Source: Streptomyces collinus Tu 365 (GTDB lineage: Bacteria > Actinomycetota > Actinomycetes > Streptomycetales > Streptomycetaceae). From it: DNA of 64,000 nt. The notes beneath the pieces were generated by a model. It was not told the origin of the DNA. It saw nothing but the letters and a program-made list of their open reading frames with translations, and ran no database searches. The position numbers and the translations under genes are program-made. The DNA lies in assembly GCF_000444875.1 (NCBI RefSeq), contig NC_021985.1:1984001-2048000 (forward strand). Reading direction: 5' to 3'. This document shows positions 46,289 through 55,091 of this stretch, piece after piece; position 1 is the stretch's first letter; every line of letters begins with the position of its first letter.

Positions 46289-47119
46289 TCAGACGGGCGG
46301 CCACGGGATCGCGGGCCACTCCCCGCCCGGCTCCGGGTGCCGTCCGGAGGCCAGCAGCGCGTCGACCCGCGCGCGCGTGGCGTCGAGCTCGGCCGGCGTG
46401 ATCAGGCCGGCCAGCCGCGCGGCCAGGTCGCCGTCCCCGGCGAGCCTCGCGCGCAGCCCGCCGAGCACCTCGACGGCCTCCGCGGTGAGCGGCTCCCCGG
46501 CCCAGCCCCACAGCAGCGTGCGCAGCTTGTCCTCGACGTTGAAGGTGACCCCGTGGTCGATGCCGTAGAGCCGGCCGTCCGGGGTGGGCAGCAGGTGGCC
46601 GCCCTTGCGGTCGGCGTTGTTGATCACCGCGTCGAGGACGGCGAGGCGGCGCAGCCGCTCGTCGTCGGCGTGCACCAGCAGCGCGGTGCGGCCCTCGCCG
46701 ACGTCGGCGAACCCGATCGCCTTCCAGCCGGGTTCCGGCTCCTCGCCGTCGACCAGGGCGAGCAGCTCGGCGTCGGCGCCCACCTCGATCCAGAGCTGGC
46801 ACATGCCCTCGCCGTACGGCCCGTCGCGCAGCACCGTCGGGGGGACCAGCCCCCAGCCGGTGGCCTCGGAGACCTCGTAGGCGGCCACCTCGCGGCCGGC
46901 CAGGGTGCCGTCGGGGAAGTCCCACAGCGGGCGCTCCCCGGCGACGGGCTTGTACACGCAGGTGGCCTCGCGGCCGTCGAGGGCCACGGTGCAGAACAGC
47001 GCCGCGTTGGACGCCTCGCGGATCCGGCCGCGCACGGACAGCTCACCGCGGGCCAGCAGCTCCGCGGTGTGCGGGTCGGCCGTCACGCTCCCCGGCGGTA
47101 TCCGTTCTGGCGCGGGCAT
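46289..47119 (-). CDS. SCO1664-family protein (PI3/4-kinase-like fold)
   Basis: The 276-residue protein belongs to a conserved actinobacterial family named after the S. coelicolor gene at this position. It resembles phosphatidylinositol 3/4-kinase and HipA-type kinases. [11 protein letters not shown] could carry the ATP-binding Lys, [11 protein letters not shown] resembles the catalytic loop, and YGIDHGVTF a metal-binding Asp. No substrate is known. The ATG at 47119 has GGAAGG 6 nt upstream and overlaps the end of the DUF3090 gene by 37 nt, so translation is probably coupled. mshC lies 104 nt downstream. Kinase function is inferred from motifs only. Confidence 0.8.
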   Translation of the reverse strand: MPAPERIPPGSVTADPHTAELLARGELSVRGRIREASNAALFCTVALDGREATCVYKPVAGERPLWDFPDGTLAGREVAAYEVSEATGWGLVPPTVLRDGPYGEGMCQLWIEVGADAELLALVDGEEPEPGWKAIGFADVGEGRTALLVHADDERLRRLAVLDAVINNADRKGGHLLPTPDGRLYGIDHGVTFNVEDKLRTLLWGWAGEPLTAEAVEVLGGLRARLAGDGDLAARLAGLITPAELDATRARVDALLASGRHPEPGGEWPAIPWPPV

Positions 47120-47673
47120 ACGTGTCCTTCCGGATCGAGCGGGAGGCTGCACAGCGGGCACGGCGGCCGCCCGGCGTTGACGACGTCGAGGGCCCGCTTG
47201 GCGAAGGATCGTGCCTGCGCCCCGGTCAGCCGGACCCGCAGCATCGGGGGCCCGTTCTCCTCGTCCTGGAGCAGCCGCTCCTCGGCCTCGGCGAGGTCCT
47301 CCTCGGTGTCGGCGTCCAGTTCCACCAGGGCCTGGGCCTCGACGATCATGCGCTGCTCGTCGCCGTCCCAGGCGAGGGCCATGGTGCCGACGCGGAACTC
47401 CTCCTCGATGGGGACCTCGAGGGGGCCGGTGTCGGCGATCTCCGAGGGCGCCACGGCGGGGACGGCCGCGCTGCCGCCGCTGCGCCGCACGACCTCGTCC
47501 AGCAGTTCGTCCATGCGCTCGGCGAGCGCGGCGACCTGGGTCTTCTCCAGGGCCACGCTGGTCACCCGGGCGCCTGCGGTGGCCTGGAGGAAGAACGTAC
47601 GGCGTCCGGGCAGTCCGACCGTGCCGGCCACGAAGCGGTCCGGCGGATCGTAGAGGAACACCTGACGGGACAC
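47083..47673 (-). CDS. DUF3090 family protein
   Basis: The 196-residue protein is a member of DUF3090, almost confined to actinobacteria. The body is a predicted alpha/beta domain (RRTFFLQATAGARVTSVALE at the start). The C-terminus holds a possible zinc knuckle, CPLC plus a later Cys in EGHVCPR. The GTG at 47673 has GGAG about 10 nt upstream. It lies between the histidine phosphatase (100-nt gap) and the kinase-like gene (37-nt overlap). The tight arrangement suggests a shared pathway or complex; the function is not known. Confidence 0.8.
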   Translation of the reverse strand: MSRQVFLYDPPDRFVAGTVGLPGRRTFFLQATAGARVTSVALEKTQVAALAERMDELLDEVVRRSGGSAAVPAVAPSEIADTGPLEVPIEEEFRVGTMALAWDGDEQRMIVEAQALVELDADTEEDLAEAEERLLQDEENGPPMLRVRLTGAQARSFAKRALDVVNAGRPPCPLCSLPLDPEGHVCPRQNGYRRGA

Positions 47674-47773
47674 GTCCTGTCTCCATGGGACTCGAGGGTT
47701 GCTGCGGTGCTGGCGGTGCGTGCGGTGCGGGCGAGGCGCCGTGCGGACCGCTTCACCCTACTGCGGCCGACGA

Positions 47774-48460
47774 TCACGGTGCGCCCGCACCACCCCCGAC
47801 CGGTGCGTCTTCCTCGCCGTGTTCCTCGCGCGGGGCGAGAGATGCGAAATCGCCGGTGTCGCCGAGGCGAACGAGGAACGGCCGCAGACGGGTGTAACGG
47901 ATCGCTGTGATGGAACACGGTTCCACGGAGATCCGCTGGAAGAGGTCGAGATGCAGTCCGAGGGCGTCGGCGACGAGGGACTTGATGATGTCGCCGTGCG
48001 AGCACATGAGGTAGACGGCGTCGGCGCCGTGGTCGCGCTCCACGCGCGCGTTCCACTCGCGTACGGCCTCGGCGGCGCGGGTCTGCATGGCCCGCATGGA
48101 CTCGCCGCCCGGGAAGGCGGCGGCGGTCGGGTGCGCCTGGACGACCTCCATGAGCGGCTCGTCGGCGAGTTCGGCGAGTTTGCGGCCGGACCAGTCGCCG
48201 TAGTGGCACTCCCCGATCCGTTCGTCGGTGTGGGAGCGCAGTCCGGGGCGGGCGTCGAGCAGCGGCCGTACGGTTTCCTGGCAGCGCTGCAGGGGGCTGG
48301 CGACGACCTCGGAGAGCGGCAGCCCGGCGAGGCGGCCGGGCAGCGCGGCGGCCTGGGCGGCCCCGCGGTCGTCGAGGGCGACGCCGGGGGTCCAGCCGGC
48401 GAGCACGCCCGAGGTGTTGGCGGTTGACCGTCCGTGCCTGACGAGGATCAGCGTGGGCAT
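47774..48460 (-). CDS. Histidine phosphatase superfamily protein (MSMEG_4193 type)
   Basis: The 228-residue enzyme has the phosphoglycerate-mutase-like signature LVRHGRST at residues 6-13, whose His is phosphorylated during catalysis. A second His is visible in CSHGDII and a phosphate-binding Arg in SPLQRCQET. Such enzymes remove phosphate from small molecules; the substrate here is unknown. The first gene of the minus-strand set phosphatase-DUF3090-kinase-like-mshC, it is divergent from corA with only 53 nt between the starts. The Gly/Glu-rich tail is probably disordered. Confidence 0.85.
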   Translation of the reverse strand: MPTLILVRHGRSTANTSGVLAGWTPGVALDDRGAAQAAALPGRLAGLPLSEVVASPLQRCQETVRPLLDARPGLRSHTDERIGECHYGDWSGRKLAELADEPLMEVVQAHPTAAAFPGGESMRAMQTRAAEAVREWNARVERDHGADAVYLMCSHGDIIKSLVADALGLHLDLFQRISVEPCSITAIRYTRLRPFLVRLGDTGDFASLAPREEHGEEDAPVGGGAGAP

Positions 48461-48513
48461 GCGGCCCAGGGTAAGCGCACCACCACAGGCACAGTCGGCC
48501 GGACGAAGGGAGA

Positions 48514-49518
48514 ATGCGCTCCGTGATCGTGGATTGCGCGGTGTACCGGCACGGGCACCGCACCGAGGGCCCGGAGGATCTGTCCGACGCGCTGGACGCG
48601 GCGCGGGCGGCGGGCGGTTTCGTGTGGATCGGTCTGCACGAGCCGTCGGAGCGGGAGTTCGAGCTGGTCACCCATGAGTTCGGGCTGCATCCGCTGGCCG
48701 TCGAGGACGCCCTCAAGGCGCATCAGCGGCCCAAGCTGGAGGTGTACGACGACTCGCTGTTCATGGTGCTCAAGCCGGTGGTGTACGAGCCGGAGAGCGA
48801 CACCGTCTCGGCCGGCGAGGTCATGGTCTTCGTCGGTGACGCGTTCGTCGTCACGGTCCGGCACGGCGAGGGCGCGCCGCTCGCGGCGGTGCGGCGCCGG
48901 CTGGAGGAGGAGCCGGAGATGCTGGGCAAGGGCCCCACGTCGGTGCTGTACGCGATCTCCGACGCCGTGGTGGACCACTACCTGGACGTGGCGACGGAGT
49001 TGCAGACGGACCTGGAGGAGCTGGAGGCCGAGGTCTTCCAGCCGGACGGCGGCGGCTCGCGCAACACCGCGTCGCGGATCTACACCTTCAAACGCCAGGT
49101 GCTGGAGTTCCGGCGGGCCACCGGTCCGCTGGTGCCGCCGCTGACGCGCCTGGCGGGCACCGGCCAGTTCGGCAGTGGCGTGCCGTTCGTGGACGACAAG
49201 GCACGGCCCTTCTTCCGGGACGTGAACGACCACCTAGCGCGCGTGAACGAGTCCGTGGAGAGCCTGGACCGGCTGGTGTCGGACATCCTCAACGCGCATC
49301 TGGCGCAGATGAGCGTGCGGCAGAACGACGACATGCGGAAGATCTCGGCGTGGGCGGCGATGGCCGCGGTCCCCACGATGATCGCGGGGATCTACGGCAT
49401 GAACTTCGACCACATGCCCGAGCTGCACTGGTTGTGGTCCTACCCGGTGGTGATCGTGGTGATGGCCGTCCTGGAAGTGCTGCTGTACCGCCAGTTCAAG
49501 CGGCGCGGCTGGCTGTGA
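48514..49518 (+). CDS. corA: CorA-family magnesium/cobalt transporter
   Basis: The 334-residue protein has the CorA layout: a large cytoplasmic alpha/beta and helical domain, then two C-terminal membrane helices. The hallmark YGMN (294-297) lies at the end of the first, forming the selectivity ring of the pentameric channel. It imports Mg2+ and possibly Co2+ or Ni2+. The ATG at 48514 is preceded by AAGGGAG. The gene ends 7 nt from the stop of the convergent ferritin-like gene, leaving no room for a terminator between them. Confidence 0.94.
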   Translation: MRSVIVDCAVYRHGHRTEGPEDLSDALDAARAAGGFVWIGLHEPSEREFELVTHEFGLHPLAVEDALKAHQRPKLEVYDDSLFMVLKPVVYEPESDTVSAGEVMVFVGDAFVVTVRHGEGAPLAAVRRRLEEEPEMLGKGPTSVLYAISDAVVDHYLDVATELQTDLEELEAEVFQPDGGGSRNTASRIYTFKRQVLEFRRATGPLVPPLTRLAGTGQFGSGVPFVDDKARPFFRDVNDHLARVNESVESLDRLVSDILNAHLAQMSVRQNDDMRKISAWAAMAAVPTMIAGIYGMNFDHMPELHWLWSYPVVIVVMAVLEVLLYRQFKRRGWL

Positions 49519-49525
49519 GCGCGGC

Positions 49526-50338
49526 TCACGCGAACTCGGGTCCGGAGGCCGGGGCGGCGGGGCCGGACGGATCGCCGAGGGGGTCGGGGCGGTCCGGCCG
49601 GCGCAGGGTCACCATGCGGCGCCGGCCGCCCAGCCGCTCGTAGGCGTACAGGACGTGGATGCCGGCCGCGAGCAGCCGGGACCTGGCCCGGGACCAGCGC
49701 AGGATACGGCCCATGTGGGCCATGACGGCGAGGCTGACGTCCCGGTGGACGCGGATCTCGGCGAGCGCGCAGGCGCGCAGGGTGCGCCGGACGAAGCGGC
49801 CGTGCCCGGCGGCGGTCAGGCGCAGGAGTTCCTCGTGGGTGTAGGCGAGGTGGTTGTCCTCGTCGTGCGCGATCATCCGCACGGCCCGGCCGATCTCCGG
49901 GTCGTCGCCGAACCACCTTTCCAGCAGGCCCATCTGGTCGGCGGCGCGCTGTTCGGTGACCCGGCTGTGCGCGAGGTAGACGATGATGTCGCGGACGGTG
50001 AGCGGCTCGTCGCGCCGGAGCCTGTCGTGGGCCAGGCCGATGCCCGCGCGCTCCAGGAGCATCGTGTAGTCGGTCTCCGGCGGGACGGGCACCGGGGCGA
50101 GGCCGCGCTTCGTCATCAGGGCGTCGAAGATGCGCCCGTGCTTGTCCTCGTCGGCGCCGTGGCGGGCGATCTTGGGGGCCAGGGCGCGTTCCTCCGCCGG
50201 CACCAGCGCGGCGATCCTGCCGTTCTCCCAGCCGCCCTGCGCCTCTCCGCCGGCGGCGACGGAGCAGAAAAGCCGGAACGACCTGTCGTCGGCGAGGATC
50301 TCCTGGAACAGTCTCTTGGCCGAAAGCGCCGAGAACAT
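49526..50338 (-). CDS. Ferritin-like domain protein
   Basis: The 270-residue helical protein has ferritin-like di-iron motifs: Glu plus DEDKH early in the core, and Glu with AHDEDNH about 100 residues later. This suggests a di-iron oxidase or hydroxylase rather than an iron store. The C-terminus is a Pro/Gly/Arg-rich extension. The ATG at 50338 has GAGAGG about 9 nt upstream; a GTG three codons earlier is an alternative. It is convergent with corA (7 nt) and downstream of the LLM oxidoreductase gene, from which a hairpin separates it. The substrate is unknown. Confidence 0.8.
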   Translation of the reverse strand: MFSALSAKRLFQEILADDRSFRLFCSVAAGGEAQGGWENGRIAALVPAEERALAPKIARHGADEDKHGRIFDALMTKRGLAPVPVPPETDYTMLLERAGIGLAHDRLRRDEPLTVRDIIVYLAHSRVTEQRAADQMGLLERWFGDDPEIGRAVRMIAHDEDNHLAYTHEELLRLTAAGHGRFVRRTLRACALAEIRVHRDVSLAVMAHMGRILRWSRARSRLLAAGIHVLYAYERLGGRRRMVTLRRPDRPDPLGDPSGPAAPASGPEFA

Positions 50339-50481
50339 CGATGCCACCTCTCTGCGGGTCCCGCGAAGATCGAGTCAAATCGGGACAGAGTGGTGGCGCA
50401 ACAGCAGGACGGGCCGGTTCTGCCGAAAGGAGGAGCGCCGGGGTCGTAACCGGGCGGCGCCCGGCGCGTTGTTCCCCGTGA

Positions 50482-50522
50482 CGGCCGTGGCGGGGAAGAC
50501 CCCCGAGCCCCCACCACGGCCG
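50482..50522 (-). terminator. Hairpin after the LLM oxidoreductase gene
   Basis: A 9-bp outer stem (50482-50490 with 50514-50522), one mismatch and a 4-bp inner stem lie 10 nt beyond the stop codon. No U-run follows. Confidence 0.6.
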
Positions 50523-50532
50523 CGGAAGCCCG

Positions 50533-51588
50533 TCAGGCGAGGCCCGCGCGCTCCAGGGCCTCGCTGCCGGCCCGCAGGGAGGCCAGCCGCTCGTCGAGGG
50601 TGAAGCCGGCGGGGGCGAGGCTGAGGGTGGTGACGCCGGCGGCGGCGTAGGCCTTCATCCGGTCGGCGATGCGCTCCACGGACCCCAGCAGCGTGGTCCG
50701 GTCGATGAGGTCCTGCGGGACCGCGGCCGCGGCTCCCTGCTTGTCCCCGGACAGGTACTTCTCCTGGATCTCGGCGGCTTCCTTCTCGTACCCCATGCGC
50801 CGGGCGAGCTGGTTGTAGAAGTTCTGCTTGATGCTGCCCATGCCGCCGACGTACAGGGCGGTGTAGGGGCGGAAGGTGTCGGCGAGCCGGGCCACGTCCT
50901 TGTCGTCGCCGACGGCCAGCGGCAGGGTCGGGCAGACGTCGAACCCGTCGAGGGTCAGTCCGGCCTTCTCCCGGCCCGCGCGCAGGTGCCTGATCGTGGT
51001 CTCCTCCAGGTGCTCGGCGGAGGGGAAGATCAGCAGCGCGCCGTCGGCGATCTCGCCGGTCTGTTCCAGGTTCCTGGGACCGATGGCGGCGATGTAGAGC
51101 GGGATGTGCTCACGCTCGGGGTGCACGGTCAGCTTGATCGGCTTGCCCGGGCCGCCGGGCAGCGGCAGCGTCCAGTGCTCGCCCTCGAACGACAGCCGCT
51201 CGCGGGTCATCGCCTTGCGCACGATCTCCACGTACTCGCGGGTGCGCGAGAGCGGCTTGTCGAACTTCACGCCGTACCAGCCCTCGGAGACCTGCGGTCC
51301 GGAGACCCCGAGGCCCAGCCGGAAGCGCCCCTTGGACAGCGAGTCCAGGGTCGCCGCGGTCATCGCGGTCATGGCCGGCTGCCGGGCCGGGATCTGGAAG
51401 ATGGCCGAGCCGACGTCGATGCGCTCGGTCTGCGCGGCGACCCAGCTGAGCACCGTGGCCGCGTCGGAGCCGTACGCCTCGGCGGCCCAGCACACGGAGT
51501 AGCCCAGCCGCTCGGCCTCCTGTGCCACGGCGAGATTGTCCGCGTCCATCCCGGCGCCCCAGTAGCCGAGGTTGATCCCGAGCTGCAT
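50533..51588 (-). CDS. LLM-class (F420-dependent type) oxidoreductase
   Basis: The 351-residue TIM-barrel flavin or F420 enzyme belongs to the luciferase-like monooxygenase family: N-terminal MQLGINLGYWGAG, RIDVGSAIFQIPARQPAMTA and RFRLGLGVSGPQVSEGW. The last two are typical of the F420-using branch common in mycobacteria and streptomycetes. The substrate is unknown. The ATG at 51588 has AAGGGG 7 nt upstream. It is divergent from the aldo/keto reductase gene. No F420 biosynthesis gene is in the window. Confidence 0.88.
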   Translation of the reverse strand: MQLGINLGYWGAGMDADNLAVAQEAERLGYSVCWAAEAYGSDAATVLSWVAAQTERIDVGSAIFQIPARQPAMTAMTAATLDSLSKGRFRLGLGVSGPQVSEGWYGVKFDKPLSRTREYVEIVRKAMTRERLSFEGEHWTLPLPGGPGKPIKLTVHPEREHIPLYIAAIGPRNLEQTGEIADGALLIFPSAEHLEETTIRHLRAGREKAGLTLDGFDVCPTLPLAVGDDKDVARLADTFRPYTALYVGGMGSIKQNFYNQLARRMGYEKEAAEIQEKYLSGDKQGAAAAVPQDLIDRTTLLGSVERIADRMKAYAAAGVTTLSLAPAGFTLDERLASLRAGSEALERAGLA

Positions 51589-51760
51589 GGCCGATCCCCT
51601 TACCCATGAGTAACGTCCTTGGCGGAGACCATAGCGCGGGGGCGGCCCCGACCGGCAGGGCATGCCCGGGATCGGGTGCAGGTCACCCGGTCACGGGTGG
51701 TCGATCCGAGTTGTCCACAGGCAACCCACGGCACCAGTTCTGGCCAGTAATCTCGCGCTC

Positions 51761-52744
51761 ATGGAGCAGAGGCATCTCGGCCGCACAGGCCTGCGCGTGT
51801 CCCGCATCGGGCTCGGCACCCTCACCTGGGGCCGGGACACCGACGAGCACGACGCCGCGGACATGCTGAAGGCGTTCTGGGAGGCCGGCGGCACCCTCGT
51901 CGACACCGCCGACGTGTACGGCGACGGGGAGGCCGAGTACCTGCTCGGACAGCTCATGGACGGCCTGGTGCCGCGCCGGGACCTGGTGATCTCCACGAAG
52001 GCGGGCAGCGTCCCCGATCCCGACCGCCGCGTCGACGGCTCCCGCGGCCATCTGCTCGCCGCGCTCGACGCCTCCCTGGCCCGGCTCGGCACGGACCACG
52101 TGGACCTGTGGCACGTCCACGCCTACGACCCGGCCACGCCGCTGGAGGAGACCCTCCAGGCGCTCGACCTGGCGGTGAGCAGCGGCCGCGCCCGGTACGC
52201 CGGCGTCTCCAACTTCTGCGGCTGGCAGCTCGCCAAGGCGGCGACCTGGCAGCTCGCGGCGCCCGGGGCGCGCACCCGGCTGGCCGGAGCGCAGATGGAG
52301 TACTCGCTGCTCCAGCGCGGAGTGGAGCGCGAGGTGCTGCCCGCCGCGCTCGACCTGGGGCTCGGTCTGCTGCCCTCCTCCCCGCTGGGCCGCGGTGTGC
52401 TCACCGGCAAGTACCGGCACGCCACTCCCACGGACTCGCGGGGCGCCTCGGAGCAGCTCGCGCCGTTCGTGGAGCCGTATCTGGACGACACCGCGACCCG
52501 CATCGTGGACGCGGTGACGACGGCCGCCGACGGGCTCGCGGTCACCCCGCTCCAGGTGGCCCTCGCCTGGGTCAGGGACCGCCCGGGCGTGGCCGCGCCG
52601 ATCGTCGGCGCGCGCAACGCGCAGCAGCTCGCGGCGGCACTGTCAGTGGAGGCGCTTAGTCTTCCTGACGAGATCTGCCGGGCGCTGGACGATGTGTCGG
52701 CGCCCGTGCACCGCTATCCCGATCACGACTGGAGCACGCTGTGA
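51761..52744 (+). CDS. Aldo/keto reductase
   Basis: The 327-residue NADPH-dependent reductase has the family barrel with active-site Asp/Tyr (VDTADVYGDGEAEYLLG), Lys (STKAGS) and His (DLWHVHAYD), and the cofactor-binding C-terminus (PIVGARNAQQL). The substrate is unknown. No ribosome site precedes the ATG at 51761. A TAATCT hexamer (51748-51753) ends 7 nt before it, so the mRNA may be leaderless. The stop overlaps the next gene's start by 4 nt. The last 35 codons contain a run of codons rare in this genome (TCA, CTT, AGT, CTT, CCT), coinciding with a PafBC-type promoter match. Confidence 0.92.
   Translation: MEQRHLGRTGLRVSRIGLGTLTWGRDTDEHDAADMLKAFWEAGGTLVDTADVYGDGEAEYLLGQLMDGLVPRRDLVISTKAGSVPDPDRRVDGSRGHLLAALDASLARLGTDHVDLWHVHAYDPATPLEETLQALDLAVSSGRARYAGVSNFCGWQLAKAATWQLAAPGARTRLAGAQMEYSLLQRGVEREVLPAALDLGLGLLPSSPLGRGVLTGKYRHATPTDSRGASEQLAPFVEPYLDDTATRIVDAVTTAADGLAVTPLQVALAWVRDRPGVAAPIVGARNAQQLAAALSVEALSLPDEICRALDDVSAPVHRYPDHDWSTL
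52640..52662 (+). promoter_or_regulatory. PafBC-type promoter inside the aldo/keto reductase gene
   Basis: The site is CTGTCAGTG, 8 nt, TAGTCT, one mismatch from TTGTCRGTG-N8-TANNNT. It lies 79 nt before the start of the RecD2-like gene. The overlapping reductase codons are unusually AT-rich and rare, a sign that the DNA is under selection for something other than protein. It would give the RecD2-like gene its own damage-inducible promoter. Confidence 0.6.
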
Positions 52745-55035
52745 GCACGGAGCCGGAGACCACGGAGGACACCGGGCCCGGGACCCCGGGCATCCCGGAG
52801 GGCCCGGACACCTCGGAGGCCCGGGACACCACGGGCACCCCGGACACCGCGGGCACCCCGGACGCCCTCAACGCCCCGGACTCTCCGGCCGCTCCGGAGC
52901 GGGACGCGGCGGCCGGCGGGGACCCCGAGGGCGGCGGGGAGCCGGCCGGGGCCGAGGCCCCGGGCGAGGGTGACGGCGCGGCCGGGGACACCGGCACGGC
53001 CGGGGGCGAGGGCTCGGGCGACCGGTCCGAGGCGGAGGCCGAGCTGGCCGCGCAGCGGCTCGAGCGGGAACGCATCGAGCGGCGCAAGGCCGAGAAGAAG
53101 GCCCCCATCGAGAGCGGCACCAAGCTGAGCGGCTCGGCCGCCGACCTGCTCGCCGCGGTCCGGGCGGTGGAGAGCGGGGCCAAGCCCCTGGCCACGGTCT
53201 TCGCCGAGCCCGCGCCCGCCCCGCGCCGCCAGGCCCCGGAGCCGGTGCGGCGCCCCCAGCAGCCCGTGCCGGCCGTGGTGCCGAGCGGGCCCGCCCCCGA
53301 GGCCGTCGAGTCCGTACGGCGGGTGCTGGCCCGGGGCGGCGCTCCCGAAGCGCTGGCGCCACAGGTGGCCGCGGCCCTCGGCGAGGCCGCGGGCGACGCG
53401 CTCCAGGAGGACCCCTGGCAGCTGCTGCGGATCGGCGGTGTCCGCCCGGAGCAGGCCGACGGGTTCGCACGGGCCCTGCTCGGCGCGGACTGCGGCCCGG
53501 ACGACGAGCGGCGCGGCCGCGCGCTGACCGTCTGGCTGCTGGAGCAGGCGGCGTCGGCCGGGCACACCGCCCTCGAACTGCCGGCGCTGACCGCCGCGCT
53601 CGCCCAGCGGGCCGTACCCGACCCGGACGCCGCCGTGCAGAGCACCCTCGCCGAGGGCGAGGCACTGGCGTTCCAGGACGCGCTGGAGGAACCGGGCGCC
53701 CCCGCCCCGCGGCAGGAGGAGGACGGCGAGGAGGAGGAACGCCCGGTCCGGGTCCTCGTCGGCCTGGAGCGGTACGCCCTCGCCGAGGAGAGCCTGGCGG
53801 ACGGTCTGGCCCGGCTGGTCAACTCGCCCGGGGAGGCCGCGGGCCCGTGGGAGGCGCTCGCGGCCGGGGTCACCGGCGGCGCGGCGGAGCTGGCCCGCGC
53901 GGTCGCCGGGCACGGCCTGGTGCTGCACACCGGCGGTGAGGCGGCCCGCGCGGAGCCGGCCGCGCTGCTCGGCGCCGCCCGCGCGGCGGGCCTGCGCGCC
54001 TTCGCCGTCTGCCACACCCCCGACGGCCGCCGCCGCCTCGGCGTGCTGCCCGGCGGGGGCGACGACGCCTCGCCGGCCTCGTCGACCGGCACGGTCGCCG
54101 GCGTCCTCGCCGGTGCCGAGGGCCCCGGCCGGGACGCGGACGGCGCGCTGGACCTCGATCTGCTGATCGTGCTGGACGCGCCCCAACTGGACGTCGAGAA
54201 CGCGGCGATGCTGGTCGAGTCGCTGCGCGACGGCGCCCGGCTGGTGCTGAGCGGCGACCCGGCGGTGCTGTGGTCGGCCGGCGCGGGGCGGGTCTTCGCC
54301 GACCTGCTGGCGGCCCGCGCCTGCCCGCAGATCGCCTCCCGCACCCCGGACCCCGGCCCGCTGGGTGAACTCGTCTCTGGTGTCGGCGTCGGCGAGCTGA
54401 ACCAGGTCGAGGCGCCCGGCAAGGAGGTCGTCATCGTGCCGGTGCGGGACGCGGGCGAGGCCGTGCACCGGACCGTGCAGCTCGTCGCGGACTCGGTGCC
54501 GCGCGCGTTCGGGGTGCCGCCCGAGCAGACGGTGGTGATCACCCCGGGACACGGCGGTGCCGCCGGCACCCGGGCCCTCAACTCGGCCCTGAAGGAGCGC
54601 CTCAACCCGGGGCCCGGCCGCTTCGGCGGGTTCGACCCCGGGGACCGGGTCGCCTACTCCCCCGCCCCGGGCCGCACGGTGCCGGGCCGGGTGGTGACTG
54701 CGGACGCGGACGGGCTGCACCTGGAGTGCGCGGGCGCACCGATGGTCGTCCCGCGGGAGCGGGTGGAGCAGCGGGTGCGGCACGGCTGGGCGCTGACGGC
54801 GCACCAGGCGGTGGGCGGCCGCTGGCCGGCCGCGGTCGTGGTCCTGCCCGGGGATGCCGCCCAGGCGCTCAGCAGACCGTGGGTGTACACGGCGTTCGGC
54901 CGGGCGGAGCGCCACCTGTCAGTGGTGCACGGCGTGGACCAGGCGCTGCCGAAGGCGGTGGCGGAGACGGCGGCGAAGCCCCGTACGACCCGCCTGCAGA
55001 CGCTGCTGCGCGCCCAGGTACCCGCGGCCGGCTAG
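52741..55035 (+). CDS. RecD2-like protein with degenerate helicase motifs
   Basis: The 764-residue protein begins with ~95 residues of Thr/Pro/Gly/Glu-rich sequence and a charged helix. A helix-hairpin-helix/winged region like RecD2 follows (about 185-330, GHTALELPALTAALAQ), then the two helicase folds. Motifs are eroded. Walker A is replaced by HTGGEAARAEP (396-406). Walker B is LIVLDAPQ with Ala480 where Glu is expected. Motif III is GDPAVLWSAGAG without Gln. YTAFGRAE (716-723) retains the Arg of motif VI. It probably binds DNA or a partner without ATP hydrolysis. The GTG at 52741 has GGAG 6 nt upstream and overlaps the reductase stop by 4 nt. Confidence 0.8.
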   Translation: MSTEPETTEDTGPGTPGIPEGPDTSEARDTTGTPDTAGTPDALNAPDSPAAPERDAAAGGDPEGGGEPAGAEAPGEGDGAAGDTGTAGGEGSGDRSEAEAELAAQRLERERIERRKAEKKAPIESGTKLSGSAADLLAAVRAVESGAKPLATVFAEPAPAPRRQAPEPVRRPQQPVPAVVPSGPAPEAVESVRRVLARGGAPEALAPQVAAALGEAAGDALQEDPWQLLRIGGVRPEQADGFARALLGADCGPDDERRGRALTVWLLEQAASAGHTALELPALTAALAQRAVPDPDAAVQSTLAEGEALAFQDALEEPGAPAPRQEEDGEEEERPVRVLVGLERYALAEESLADGLARLVNSPGEAAGPWEALAAGVTGGAAELARAVAGHGLVLHTGGEAARAEPAALLGAARAAGLRAFAVCHTPDGRRRLGVLPGGGDDASPASSTGTVAGVLAGAEGPGRDADGALDLDLLIVLDAPQLDVENAAMLVESLRDGARLVLSGDPAVLWSAGAGRVFADLLAARACPQIASRTPDPGPLGELVSGVGVGELNQVEAPGKEVVIVPVRDAGEAVHRTVQLVADSVPRAFGVPPEQTVVITPGHGGAAGTRALNSALKERLNPGPGRFGGFDPGDRVAYSPAPGRTVPGRVVTADADGLHLECAGAPMVVPRERVEQRVRHGWALTAHQAVGGRWPAAVVVLPGDAAQALSRPWVYTAFGRAERHLSVVHGVDQALPKAVAETAAKPRTTRLQTLLRAQVPAAG

Positions 55036-55039
55036 GAAC

Positions 55040-55070
55040 GGCGGTGCCGCGCGGACCGCGCGGCACCGCC
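55040..55070. terminator. Bidirectional terminator after the RecD2-like gene
   Basis: A 14-bp perfect stem (55040-55053 with 55057-55070, loop GAC) begins 4 nt after the stop codon and lies 21 nt before the end of the convergent gene. Confidence 0.85.
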
Positions 55071-55091
55071 ACCGGCCTCAGCGCCGCGGTC

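Noticed and set aside
49519..49525. Terminator between corA and the ferritin-like gene
   Set aside because: Only 7 nt separate the two stop codons; any termination signal must lie within the opposing coding regions, and none was recognised.
54916..54938. Another CTGTCAGTG near the end of the RecD2-like gene
   Set aside because: The hexamer at the right spacing is CGTGGA, which does not fit TANNNT, and no gene starts close downstream on this strand.
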